The position numbers were made by a program, and so were the translations under genes. 64,000 nt of DNA, taken from contig NZ_BQUN01000128.1 of the NCBI RefSeq assembly GCF_026008495.1, forward strand, positions 3,474 through 67,473, given 5' to 3'. Within the stretch, counting starts at the first letter, position 1. Every line of letters starts with the position of its first letter. Origin of the DNA: Streptomyces sp. A012304 (lineage in GTDB: Bacteria; Actinomycetota; Actinomycetes; Streptomycetales; Streptomycetaceae). A model generated the notes under the pieces. That model had not been told where the DNA came from. It saw nothing but the letters and a program-made list of their open reading frames with translations, and did not search any database. Positions 38,563 to 47,580 of this stretch are shown here, in pieces.

Positions 38563-38673
38563 GCTCCGCACCCATCGACAGGTTCTGGACAGCGGGGCGC
38601 ACGCCCCCCGTAAGGGTTAGGAGGATATCCAGGCGCTGACGGTTCCGCCGAAATCGAAGCAAAGACCAGAGCG

Positions 38674-39444
38674 TCACGCGTCGCGTTTCTTCAGCAGGAC
38701 ATACCCGCCGACGAGCGCCGCCACCACCCACGCCGCCATGATCGCCAGGCCGCCCCAGGGCCCGTACGGGGTGTCGTCGTCGACCGGCGTGACCACCTGC
38801 ATGATCTTGCTGCCGGCCTGGTCGGGCAGGTAGCGGCCGACCTTCTTCGTCGCGTCGACGTTGCCGAGGATGTTGGAGATCAGGAAGAAGAACGGCATCA
38901 GGATGCCCAGCGACAGCATCGGCGAGCGCAGCATCACCGCCACGCCCATGGAGAACACCGCGATCAGCGTCATGTAGACACCGCCGCCGACGACCGCCCG
39001 CAGCACGCCCGGGTCACCGATCTCCGCCCGGTGCGAGCCGAGCATCGCCTGCCCGAGGAAGAACGTCACGAAGCTGGTGGCGAGCCCCACGACGAGGGCG
39101 AGGGCGGTGGCCACCGCGATCTTGCTGAACAGGAAGGTCCCGCGCTGCGGCACGGCGGCCAGTGAGGTGCGGATCATGCCGGTGCTGTACTCGTTGGACA
39201 CCACCAGCACCCCGAACACGATCATCGCGAGCTGACCGAGGCTCATCCCGGCGAAGCTGATGAACGTCGGGTCGAACGAGAGCCGGTCGTCACGGCTCAT
39301 GCTGTCGAACTCGTTCCTCGACAGCGCCGAGATCAGCATGCCGAGGGCGATGGTGACGACCACCGCGAGGGAGAGCGTCCAGACCGTGGACGCGACGGAA
39401 CGGATCTTCGTCCACTCCGACCGGATCACCTGCGTCGCCGCCAT
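38674..39444 (-). CDS. ABC-2 transporter permease (second module)
   Basis: 256 residues, six membrane segments. The N-terminal MAATQVIRSEWTKIRSVASTVWTL and SNEYSTGMIRTSLAAVPQRG match the permease at 36377-37246, so the two modules are a tandem duplication. It ends LLKKRDA as the other ends LLEKRDV. One base separates it from the ATPase gene upstream. Confidence 0.88.
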   Translation of the reverse strand: MAATQVIRSEWTKIRSVASTVWTLSLAVVVTIALGMLISALSRNEFDSMSRDDRLSFDPTFISFAGMSLGQLAMIVFGVLVVSNEYSTGMIRTSLAAVPQRGTFLFSKIAVATALALVVGLATSFVTFFLGQAMLGSHRAEIGDPGVLRAVVGGGVYMTLIAVFSMGVAVMLRSPMLSLGILMPFFFLISNILGNVDATKKVGRYLPDQAGSKIMQVVTPVDDDTPYGPWGGLAIMAAWVVAALVGGYVLLKKRDA

Positions 39445-39445
39445 G

Positions 39446-40396
39446 TCAGCCCCTCCTCCAGCCCTCGCCCCACTGCGCGGCGGGCGCCGGCCCGGTGTGC
39501 GCGTGGTACTCGACCGACTCCGCGGTCAGCTGCATGAACGCCTCCTCCAGCGAGGCCTGCTGCGGGCTCAGCTCATGCAGCACGATCTGGTGCTGAGCGG
39601 CCAGCTCCCCGATGCGCTCGGGCTTGCCCCCGTCGACCTCCAGCGTGCCGTTGCCGTTCTCCACGACGGTGATGCCCGCCCCGCGCAGCACGTCCAGCAG
39701 CCGTTCCCGCTGCGGGGTGCGCACCCGCACATACGCCCGGGAGTTCTGGGCGATGAAGTCGGCCATGGAGGTGTCGGCGAGCAGCCGGCCCTGGCCGATG
39801 ACGACGAGGTGGTCGGCGGTCAGCGCCATCTCGCTCATCAGATGACTCGAGACGAACACCGTGCGCCCCTGCGCCGCGAGCGACTTCATCAGATTGCGGA
39901 TCCAGTGGATGCCCTCGGGGTCGAGGCCGTTGACCGGCTCGTCGAACATCAGGATCCGAGGGTCGCCCAGCAGCGCGGCGGCGATGCCCAGCCGCTGCCC
40001 CATGCCCAGCGAGAACCCCTTGGCCTTCTTCTTCGCGACGGCCGTCAGCCCCACCGTGTCCAGCACCTCGCGCACCCGCTGCCGGGGGATGCCGTTGCTC
40101 TGCGCCAGACACAGCAGGTGGTTGTGGGCACTGCGCCCCGGGTGCACGCCCTTGGCCTCCAGCAGGGCGCCGATGTACGTCAGCGGATCCCGCAGCTGGT
40201 CGTAGTGCTTGCCGTCGATCCGCACGTCGCCGGCGGTGGGCCGGTCCAGGCCGAGGATCATCCGCATGGTGGTGGACTTGCCGGCACCGTTGGGACCGAG
40301 GAAGCCAGTGACGATGCCCGGCCTGACGGTGAAGGTGAGGTTGTTGACCGCCACCTTCTCGCCGTACCGCTTGGTCAGCCCCTCGAGCTCAATCAT
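39446..40396 (-). CDS. ABC transporter ATPase (second module)
   Basis: 316 residues, DrrA-like: GPNGAGKSTTMRMI, FSLGMGQRLGIAAALL, ILMFDEPVNGLDPEG. It is strongly similar to the ATPase at 37243-38562 but lacks the tail. The minus-strand TAGCGT (plus 40409-40404) lies 8-13 bases before the ATG, so the transcript may be leaderless. Resistance or efflux of a peptide or lipid-like compound is common for the family; the substrate here is unknown. Confidence 0.88.
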   Translation of the reverse strand: MIELEGLTKRYGEKVAVNNLTFTVRPGIVTGFLGPNGAGKSTTMRMILGLDRPTAGDVRIDGKHYDQLRDPLTYIGALLEAKGVHPGRSAHNHLLCLAQSNGIPRQRVREVLDTVGLTAVAKKKAKGFSLGMGQRLGIAAALLGDPRILMFDEPVNGLDPEGIHWIRNLMKSLAAQGRTVFVSSHLMSEMALTADHLVVIGQGRLLADTSMADFIAQNSRAYVRVRTPQRERLLDVLRGAGITVVENGNGTLEVDGGKPERIGELAAQHQIVLHELSPQQASLEEAFMQLTAESVEYHAHTGPAPAAQWGEGWRRG

Positions 40397-40415
40397 GCGG
40401 CCACGCTAGAACGGG

Positions 40416-40449
40416 GAAAAGCCCTCCGCCACCTCAGTGACGGAGGGCT
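40416..40449 (-). terminator. Terminator of filP
   Basis: Read on the minus strand, AGCCCTCCG...CGGAGGGCT (9 bp) is followed by TTTTCCCC. It separates filP from the ABC operon. Confidence 0.8.
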
Positions 40450-40481
40450 CCACAGTTTTTCAGCCCTTGTACGACCGGACG

Positions 40482-41417
40482 TTACCGGGTCTGCTGAGCC
40501 GGCACCCCACGGGAGATCGGCTCGTCGTCCGCCGGCGTGCTGGCCGCGGCGACCGCGGCACCGGTGAGGGTGGCGAGCATCTCGCGGACGTTCGTCAGCT
40601 GAGCGTTGATCGAGTCGCGGCGGTTGGTGAGAGCCGCCAGCTCGCGCTCCGATTCCGAACGGATGCGGTCGGCCTTGGCGTTGGCGTCGGCCACGATGTC
40701 CTCGGCCTGGCGCTGCGCCGTCTCGACGGTCTGGCGGGCGCGGCGCTCGGCGTCCGTGCGCAGCTTCTCCGCCTCCAGGCGCAGCTGCTCCGCGCGGTGC
40801 TCGATCTCCGCGAGGCGCTTCTCCGCCTTCTGCTGACGGGACGCCAGGTCCCGCTCGGACTGCTCGCGGCGCTTGGCGAGGTTCGTCTCGAAGTCGGCGG
40901 CGGCCTGCGCGGCCTTGGCGCGGGTCTCCTCGAAGAGGGCGTCGGCCTCCTCGCGCTTGGACTGCGCGTCCTTCTGGGCCTCGGCGCGCAGCTGCGAGGC
41001 GTCACTCTTGGCCTTCTCGACGATCCGGACGCCCTCGTCCTCGGCCTTGGCCTTGCGCTCCGCAGCGAACGATTCTGCGTCGTTGCGGACCTGCTGGGCG
41101 GCCGACTCGGCGAGCTCGCGGTGCTGCTCGGCCGCGCGGCGGGCCTCCTCGCGCAGATCCTTGGCCTCTTCCTCGGCGAGGCGGAGGATCTTCTCGACAC
41201 GCGCGCCGAGACCGGCGTACGACGGCTCGGCGTCGCTTACCTGGGCCTGGGCGTTCTGCGTCTCGAGGTGGAGTTCCTCGATGCGCTTTTCCAGAGCGGT
41301 GATGCGGGCGAGAGCGCTGTCACGGTCGGAGACGAGCTTGGAGATCCGTTCGTCCACCTGAGCGCGGTCGTATCCACGCCGCACAAGCTCGAAGCCGTAG
41401 GGGGAAGTGTCGCTCAT
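40482..41417 (-). CDS. filP: Cytoskeletal coiled-coil protein FilP
   Basis: Forms intermediate-filament-like networks behind hyphal tips and interacts with DivIVA. 311 residues: a DivIVA-like N-terminus (PYGFELVRRGYDRAQVDERISKL, about 6-30), a short coiled coil, then a long coiled coil (about 70-280) rich in Glu/Ala/Arg/Gln, with a short acidic-polar tail. The length and sequence match S. coelicolor FilP (SCO5396) as I know it. Immediately downstream of scy in the same orientation, separated by 183 bases holding its likely promoter. Confidence 0.93.
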   Translation of the reverse strand: MSDTSPYGFELVRRGYDRAQVDERISKLVSDRDSALARITALEKRIEELHLETQNAQAQVSDAEPSYAGLGARVEKILRLAEEEAKDLREEARRAAEQHRELAESAAQQVRNDAESFAAERKAKAEDEGVRIVEKAKSDASQLRAEAQKDAQSKREEADALFEETRAKAAQAAADFETNLAKRREQSERDLASRQQKAEKRLAEIEHRAEQLRLEAEKLRTDAERRARQTVETAQRQAEDIVADANAKADRIRSESERELAALTNRRDSINAQLTNVREMLATLTGAAVAAASTPADDEPISRGVPAQQTR

Positions 41418-41600
41418 GGGGTTCCTGTCGAATGAGACCGGTGAGGTGATAGGTGGAATCCTAGGGGCCGAAGCGCTCTGTCATCGAGCGGATGCGTGTT
41501 TGATCTGAGGAATGACACCCCTTTTGGGTGGCTGATCGGCCGAGTCCTTGCCAAAAACTTGGTCAAAGGGCCAACACTTTAACGGAATCCACACATTCCG

Positions 41601-44600
41601 CTAGCCCTCCGGCGACTTGCCACCCGAACGAGGGGATCCGACCGTCGCGCCGGCCTTGACGCCACCGTCCTTGTTCGACGACGGCGCCTCGAAGGACTCC
41701 AGCGCCTCCAGCACGTCCTGGACCCGGGAGATCTCGGCGTTGATGTCCTCGCGCCGGCGTACCAGCACCTCCAGCTCGCGCTTGCCCTCCTCGACCGTGC
41801 GCCGCGCCTCGCGGATCGCCTCGGCCTTCAGCTCCTCGGCCTCCTTGATCAGCGCGGACTTCTTCAGCTCGGCCTCCTTGAGCAGCCCCTCGGCCTTCTT
41901 CACCGCGGCGATGCGGACCTTGCCCGCCTCCGAGTTGGCCTCCGACACCAGCTCCTTGGCCTTGGCCTGAGCCTTGGCGAGCTGTTCCTCGGCGGCCTTG
42001 ATCAGAGCGTCGCAGCGGTCGCCGGTCGACTTCATCGTCTCGGCGGCCTCGCGGCGGGCCCGCTCGTGCAGCTCCTCGATCTCGGTGGTGATGCGGTCGC
42101 GCAGCTCCTCCGCCCGCTCCCTTATGGCGGTGGCGTCCCGACGGGCGCCGACGAGCAGCTCGTCCGCGTCCGTGCGGGCCTTCTCGACCCGCGCGTTGCC
42201 CTCGACCGTCGCCTCGGAGACCAGCCGGTCGGCCTCGTTGCGGGCCGCGCCGACCATCGTGTCGGCCTGCGCCTCCGCCTCCGCGGTGGTCTTCAGCGCC
42301 TGCTGCTGCGCCTCGGTGAGCAGCTTGTCGGCCTCGGCCGTGGTCTCCGTGATGAGCTTGTCGACCTGCTCGGCGGCCTCCGAACGCCGCTTGTTGGCGT
42401 CGTTGCGGGCCTCGTCCAGCGTGCGGTCGGCCTCGTCGCGGGCGACGCTCATCATCCGGTCGGCCTCCGCCGCCGCCTCCGCCTTGACCCGTTCGGCCTC
42501 GGCACGGATCCGCTCGGCGTGCTGCTGCGCGGAACCGACCGTCTCGGCGGCCTCGGCCCGCAGCCGCTCGGCGTCGCCGGAGGCGTCCCCGATCAGCTTC
42601 TCCGCCTTGGCGACCGACTCGGTCCGCAGCCGCTCGGCCTCCTCCAGCGCCTCGACGCGCACCCGCTCCGCCTCGGCGGCCGTCTCGGTCCGCAGCCGCT
42701 CGGCCTCGGCGACCGTCTCCGTCTGGAGGCGCTCCGCCTCGGCGCGCGCCTCGGTGATGAGCGTGTCGGCCTGGGTCGCCGCGTCCGAACGGATGCGGTT
42801 GGCGTCCTCCCGGGCGTCGGCCCGGGTGCGCGCCGCCGCCTGGTCGGCCTCCGCCAGGGTGTCCGAGGCCTCCGTGCGCACCCGCTGGGAGTACGCGGAC
42901 GCCTCCGAGCGCAGCCGCTCCGCCTCCGCGATCGCGTCGCCGACGGTCCGCTCGGCCAGCGCGCGGGCGGCCTCCGCCTCCTCGTTCGCCTCGCGCCGGA
43001 CCCGGCTCGCGTCCTCGCTGGCCCGCTCCCGCTCGGCGTAGGCGTCGGCGCGGACCCGGTCCGCCTCCTCCTCGGCCTCCCGCCGGGTACGGTCCGCCGC
43101 GTGCTCGGCGGCGGAGCGCAGGCCGGTGATCTCCTCCTGCGCCTGCTCGTGCAGTCCGGCCACGGAGTCCCGCACCTGCTGCGCGTGCTGCTCGGCCGCC
43201 GACACCATCTCGGTGGCGCGCCGGTCGGCCTCCTCCACCAGCCGTACGGCCTCGGCCTGCGCGTCCTCCACGCGCTTGCGCGCCGACGCCAGCAGCTCCT
43301 CGCTCTGCTCGCGGGCCCGCTGCCGCTCCTGGTCGGCCTCCTGGCGGGCCGCGCCGAGGAGCTCCTCGGCCTCGCGGCGGCGCCGGGCGGCCTCCTCCTG
43401 CGCGGCGGCGAGCGTCTCGGACGCCTCGGCGGCCAGTCGCTCGGCGGCGGCCTGCGCCTCCGCCCGCACCCGGTCGGCGGTGTCCTGCGCCTCGGTTTTC
43501 AGCCGCTCCGCCTCGGCGGCGGCCTCCGACCGCAGCCGTACGGCGACGGCCTCGCCCTCGGCGCGCGAGGCGGACGCGTCGGCGGCGGCCTCGGTGCGCA
43601 GCCGGTCCGCCTCCTCGTCGGCCTGCTGCTGGAGCGAACGGATCCGCTCGGCGGACTCCGCGCGCAGCCGCTCGGTCTCCTCGGCGGCCTCGCGGCGGAT
43701 CCGCGCGGCCTCCTCCCGGGCGTCGGTCAGCGCCTGCTCGGCGGCGGTGAGCCGCGACTCCGCCTCCGAGTGCAGCCGGGTCAGCTCCTCGGCGGCCTCG
43801 GCCTGCCGGGCCTCGATGGCCCGCTCGGCCTCCTCGCGCAGCTCGCGCGCGGCCTGCTCGGCGTTGGAGGTGATGGTCTCCGCGAGGCCGATCGCCTCGT
43901 CGCGCTGCTGCTCGGCCTCCTGGCGGGTGCGCTCCAGGGTCTCCTCGGCCTGCCGGCGCAGCGTGGTGGCCCGCTCGATGGCCTCGGTGCGGACCTTCTC
44001 GCTGTCCGCCGTCGCCTTCTGGCGCAGCTCGTCGGCGTCGGCCTTCGCCTTGGACAGCAGCTCCTCGGCGGTCTTGGCCGCCTCCTCGATCTGCTGGACG
44101 GCCTCCTTGCGGGCCTCCGCGCGGATCTTCTCGCCCTCGGCGACCGCGTCCGAGCGCAGCTGCTCGGCCTCGCCGCGCAGCCGGCGCGCCTCCTCCTGGA
44201 GCTCGACCGTCTTGGCGCGGTACTCCTTGGTGTCGTCCTTCGCCGCGCCCTTGAGCTGCTCGGCGATGTCGTGCGCCTCGCCGCGCAGCCGGTCCGCCTC
44301 GGCCTCGGCCTCCCGGCGGATGCGCTCGGCCTCCTCGGCGGCGGCCTTGGTGGTGCGCCGCGCGTCCTCCTGCGCCTTGTTGAGGACGTCCTCGGCGGTC
44401 TTGGCCGCCTTCGACAGCTGGGTCGCGCTCTCCTCGGCGGTGATCGTACGGGCCTTCTCGGCGGCCTCCGCGACGATCTTCTCGGCCTCGGCGCGGGCGT
44501 CGGCGACGAGCTGCTCGGCGTCCGCCTTGGTGGTCTCGGCCTCCTTGGTGGCCTCGCTGACCAGCCGGGCGACCTGTTCCTTCGCCGTACGGGTGCGCTG

Positions 44601-45515
44601 CTCGTTGGCGGACTCGGCGCTCGCGAGCGCCTTCTCGGCGGCCGTCTTGGCCTCGGCGACGAGCTTCTCGGCCTGCGCGCGGGCCTCGCGCAGCGCGGTG
44701 TCGGCCTCGGCCATGCGCTGTTCGGCGGCGCGGCTCAGCTCGCTCGCCTGGCGGCGGGCAGCGTCGGACTCGGTGGCCGTGGAGGTGCGCAGCGCCTCGG
44801 CGTGGTCGGTGGCCTCCTGGGCCTGCGTGGAGGCGGCGTTCAGCAGCCGCTCGGCGTCCGCGCGGGCCCGGCGCAGCAGCTGTTCGGCCTCCGCGCGGGC
44901 CGCCTCGGCCTCGCCCTGGAGCCGCTGCTGGGCCTGTGCGGCCAGCCGCTCGGCCTCGGCACGGGCGGCGGCCAGGGCCTGCTCGGCCTCGGCGCGGGAC
45001 TCGTCGAGCAGCCGCCGCGCCTGGGCCTCGGTGCGGGCGCGCAGTTGCTCCGCCCACGCCACGTTCTCGTTGACGTGCGACTCGACGGTCTGGCGGCGCT
45101 CGGCCAGTTCCTGGTCGAGCTGCTGACGCCGGGCCACCGCCTCCTGGTGCAGCTCCGCCTGGAGGCGGGCGGCCTGCTCGGCGTGCTCCTGGAGGATGCG
45201 CTGGGTCTGCGCCCGCGCCTGGCTCAGCTCGCGCTCGGCGTCGGCGCGGATCTGGTCGGCCTGCATCTGCGCGTTGCGCAGCAGCTGCTCGGCCTGGTAG
45301 CCGATGTCGCCGCCGTCGAACGCGGGCCGGGACATGATGGTGCGCCGCGCCTCGTGCAACTTGGCGCGCAGCACCTCGACCTGGTAGCCGAGGTCCTCGG
45401 CGTGCTGGATCGCCTTTTCCCGCTCGGTCTTCAGCCGCTTCATCTCGGCTTCGAACCGAGTGAGGTGGTCGACGTCAGCCGCCGGCTCCCGCTCCTGGCT
45501 CTCGTAGCCCCGCAC
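41601..45515 (-). CDS. scy: Polarity coiled-coil protein Scy
   Basis: Giant scaffold that organises the tip-growth centre with DivIVA and FilP. 1304 residues from the GTG at 45515 (VRGYESQEREPAADVDHLTRF); an in-frame TTG at 45545 would give 1314. The N-terminal 80 residues contain a short coiled coil and a linker (MSRPAFDGGDIGYQ); the rest is an uninterrupted coiled coil with a 51-residue hendecad-type periodicity (AEAERLRTEA-like units repeated many times). A C-terminal domain (VLVRRREDINAEISRVQDVLEALESF) resembles the end of FilP. Very high Ala/Glu/Arg content gives long antisense open frames that are not genes. Confidence 0.93.
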   Translation of the reverse strand: MRGYESQEREPAADVDHLTRFEAEMKRLKTEREKAIQHAEDLGYQVEVLRAKLHEARRTIMSRPAFDGGDIGYQAEQLLRNAQMQADQIRADAERELSQARAQTQRILQEHAEQAARLQAELHQEAVARRQQLDQELAERRQTVESHVNENVAWAEQLRARTEAQARRLLDESRAEAEQALAAARAEAERLAAQAQQRLQGEAEAARAEAEQLLRRARADAERLLNAASTQAQEATDHAEALRTSTATESDAARRQASELSRAAEQRMAEADTALREARAQAEKLVAEAKTAAEKALASAESANEQRTRTAKEQVARLVSEATKEAETTKADAEQLVADARAEAEKIVAEAAEKARTITAEESATQLSKAAKTAEDVLNKAQEDARRTTKAAAEEAERIRREAEAEADRLRGEAHDIAEQLKGAAKDDTKEYRAKTVELQEEARRLRGEAEQLRSDAVAEGEKIRAEARKEAVQQIEEAAKTAEELLSKAKADADELRQKATADSEKVRTEAIERATTLRRQAEETLERTRQEAEQQRDEAIGLAETITSNAEQAARELREEAERAIEARQAEAAEELTRLHSEAESRLTAAEQALTDAREEAARIRREAAEETERLRAESAERIRSLQQQADEEADRLRTEAAADASASRAEGEAVAVRLRSEAAAEAERLKTEAQDTADRVRAEAQAAAERLAAEASETLAAAQEEAARRRREAEELLGAARQEADQERQRAREQSEELLASARKRVEDAQAEAVRLVEEADRRATEMVSAAEQHAQQVRDSVAGLHEQAQEEITGLRSAAEHAADRTRREAEEEADRVRADAYAERERASEDASRVRREANEEAEAARALAERTVGDAIAEAERLRSEASAYSQRVRTEASDTLAEADQAAARTRADAREDANRIRSDAATQADTLITEARAEAERLQTETVAEAERLRTETAAEAERVRVEALEEAERLRTESVAKAEKLIGDASGDAERLRAEAAETVGSAQQHAERIRAEAERVKAEAAAEADRMMSVARDEADRTLDEARNDANKRRSEAAEQVDKLITETTAEADKLLTEAQQQALKTTAEAEAQADTMVGAARNEADRLVSEATVEGNARVEKARTDADELLVGARRDATAIRERAEELRDRITTEIEELHERARREAAETMKSTGDRCDALIKAAEEQLAKAQAKAKELVSEANSEAGKVRIAAVKKAEGLLKEAELKKSALIKEAEELKAEAIREARRTVEEGKRELEVLVRRREDINAEISRVQDVLEALESFEAPSSNKDGGVKAGATVGSPRSGGKSPEG

Positions 45516-45666
45516 TGCGCGGTCCCATCCGTCCCCTGGTCGCAAGCTTCTCCAAACGAGCTCCGTCCATCCGCCGAACGGGGCCCCCGGGGAATGGTGT
45601 CAGATCAACGGCGGAGCACGGGCTGCTGCCCCGACGCTCGTCCCCCGAAACCCGGACCCCGGCTGG

Positions 45667-45716
45667 GTCCTGCCGACGGGCGGCAGGACACCGGTCGCCC
45701 TGGCTGAGCGGCGACC
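45667..45716 (-). terminator. Tandem hairpins downstream of mce
   Basis: GTCCTGCCG-acggg-CGGCAGGAC (45667-45689) and GGTCGCC...GGCGACC (45693-45716). They lie after the minus-strand mce stop and upstream of scy. Confidence 0.6.
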
Positions 45717-45749
45717 GCCCCCAACCCTACCGGCCCCTATGTACGAGGG

Positions 45750-46190
45750 TCAGTGCTCAGGTGACTCAACAGGCGCGGATGTGACCAGTTCTGTCAGTAC
45801 TCCGTGGCAATCCTTGGGGTGCAGAAACGTGATCCGTGACCCCATGGAGCCGCGTCGCGGCTCTTCGTACAGAACGCGTACGCCCTTGCCGCGGATGTCG
45901 TCGGCGTCCGCGTCGACGTCCGCCGTACCGAAGGCGATGTGGTGCACGCCCTCCCCGTTCTTCGCCAGCCACTTGGCGACGGTGGAGTCCTCCCGGATCG
46001 GCTCCAGGAGCTGGAGGTACGAGGCGCCGCCGTCGGACGTATCGTTGATCTTGAGCATGGCCTCGCGCACGCCCTGTTCCTCGTTGACCTCGGAGTGGAA
46101 CACCTCGAAGCCGTACGTGGAGCGGTAGAACTCGACGGTCGCGTCGAGGTCGTGGCAGGCGATCCCGATGTGGTCGATTCGCGTCAGCAT
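45750..46190 (-). CDS. mce: Methylmalonyl-CoA epimerase
   Basis: Interconverts (2S)- and (2R)-methylmalonyl-CoA. 146 residues, glyoxalase fold: metal ligands in IDHIGIAC (His) and GVHHIAF (His), the second-half Glu in VLTELV, and the substrate segment GASYLQLLEP. ATG at 46190. Divergent from the thiolase gene, with a 150-base promoter region between. Works next to methylmalonyl-CoA mutase, helped by MeaB encoded 1.4 kb away. Confidence 0.92.
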   Translation of the reverse strand: MLTRIDHIGIACHDLDATVEFYRSTYGFEVFHSEVNEEQGVREAMLKINDTSDGGASYLQLLEPIREDSTVAKWLAKNGEGVHHIAFGTADVDADADDIRGKGVRVLYEEPRRGSMGSRITFLHPKDCHGVLTELVTSAPVESPEH

Positions 46191-46340
46191 GGATTCAGTG
46201 CAGCGCTCCGGAGGTGGTTACGCAACGTGCGAGCGATCACACCGACAGCCAGGTGACGGGGCGGAGTACCGCTCAGTACATTCGAAGTAAACCCTCGTTC
46301 ACTCCTCGGCCCGTGCAGGCCGGTAAGGGGATCGCAGCTC

Positions 46341-47543
46341 ATGACTGGAACGAACAGCACGACCTCGGTGATCGTCGCGGGCGCGCGCACGCCCATGGGG
46401 CGTCTGCTGGGCTCGCTGAAGTCCTTCTCCGGAGCCGACCTCGGCGGCTTCGCGATCAAGGCCGCCCTCGACCGTGCGGGGATCGGCGGCGACCAGGTGC
46501 AGTACGTGATCATGGGCCAGGTGCTCCAGGCCGGCGCGGGCCAGATCCCGGCCCGTCAGGCCGCCGTCAAGGCCGGCATCCCGATGAACGTCCCGGCGCT
46601 CACCATCAACAAGGTGTGCCTGTCGGGCCTGGACGCGATCGCGCTGGCCGACCAGCTGATCCGCGCGGGTGAGTTCGACGTGGTCGTGGCCGGCGGCCAG
46701 GAGTCCATGACGAACGCCCCCCACCTGCTGCCGAAGTCCCGCGAGGGCTTCAAGTACGGGGCGATCGAGATGCTCGACGCGATGGCGTACGACGGTCTCA
46801 CCGACTCCTTCGAGGGCGTCGCCATGGGCGAGTCCACGGAGAAGCACAACACCCGGCTCGGCATCGCGCGCGAGGTGCAGGACGAGATCGCCGCCCTGTC
46901 CCACCAGCGGGCCGCCGCCGCGCAGAAGAACGGCCTGTTCGAGGCCGAGATCACCCCGGTGGAGATCCCGCAGCGCAAGGGCGAGCCGGTCGTCTTCAGC
47001 AAGGACGAGGGCATCCGCCCGGAGACCACCGCCGAGTCGCTCGGCAAGCTGCGCCCGGCCTTCGCCAAGGACGGCACGATCACCGCGGGCTCGGCCTCGC
47101 AGATCTCCGACGGCGCCGCCGCCGTCGTCGTGATGAGCAAGGCCAAGGCGCAGGAGCTGGGCCTGGAGTGGATCGCGGAGATCGGCGCGCACGGCAATGT
47201 GGCCGGACCGGACAACAGCCTCCAGTCGCAGCCGTCCAACGCCATCCTGCACGCCCTGAAGAAGGAGGGCCTGGAGGTCTCCGACCTCGACCTCATCGAG
47301 ATCAACGAGGCCTTCGCCGCCGTCGCGGTCCAGTCAATGAAGGACCTCGGGGTGTCCACGGAAAAGGTGAACGTCAACGGCGGTGCCATCGCCCTGGGCC
47401 ACCCGATCGGCATGTCCGGCGCCCGGCTCGTGCTGCACCTGGCGCTGGAGCTGAAGCGGCGCGGCGGCGGGGTCGGCGCGGCCGCGCTGTGCGGTGGCGG
47501 CGGTCAGGGTGACGCGCTGATCGTCCGGGTACCGAAGGCCTGA
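46341..47543 (+). CDS. Acetyl-CoA acetyltransferase (thiolase)
   Basis: Condenses or cleaves acetoacetyl-CoA. 400 residues with the three thiolase motifs: nucleophile Cys in NKVCLSGLDAIALAD (about residue 94), His in GHPIGMSGARL, and the second Cys in AALCGGGGQGDA. The G-G-Q-E-S-M-T motif (GGQESMTNAP) is that of biosynthetic thiolases. Followed after 37 bases by meaB, so probably an operon. It may feed the ethylmalonyl-CoA and butyryl-CoA routes that also involve IcmA. Confidence 0.93.
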   Translation: MTGTNSTTSVIVAGARTPMGRLLGSLKSFSGADLGGFAIKAALDRAGIGGDQVQYVIMGQVLQAGAGQIPARQAAVKAGIPMNVPALTINKVCLSGLDAIALADQLIRAGEFDVVVAGGQESMTNAPHLLPKSREGFKYGAIEMLDAMAYDGLTDSFEGVAMGESTEKHNTRLGIAREVQDEIAALSHQRAAAAQKNGLFEAEITPVEIPQRKGEPVVFSKDEGIRPETTAESLGKLRPAFAKDGTITAGSASQISDGAAAVVVMSKAKAQELGLEWIAEIGAHGNVAGPDNSLQSQPSNAILHALKKEGLEVSDLDLIEINEAFAAVAVQSMKDLGVSTEKVNVNGGAIALGHPIGMSGARLVLHLALELKRRGGGVGAAALCGGGGQGDALIVRVPKA

Positions 47544-47580
47544 GTCCCTCTTAGCCGAACCCCTCTCGAACGGAGCTGTG

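Noticed and set aside
42066..45707. Plus-strand open frame of 1213 codons opposite scy
   Set aside because: It mirrors the Ala/Glu/Arg repeats of Scy in antisense (Leu/Gly/Arg-rich repeats). There is no ribosome site or family signature.
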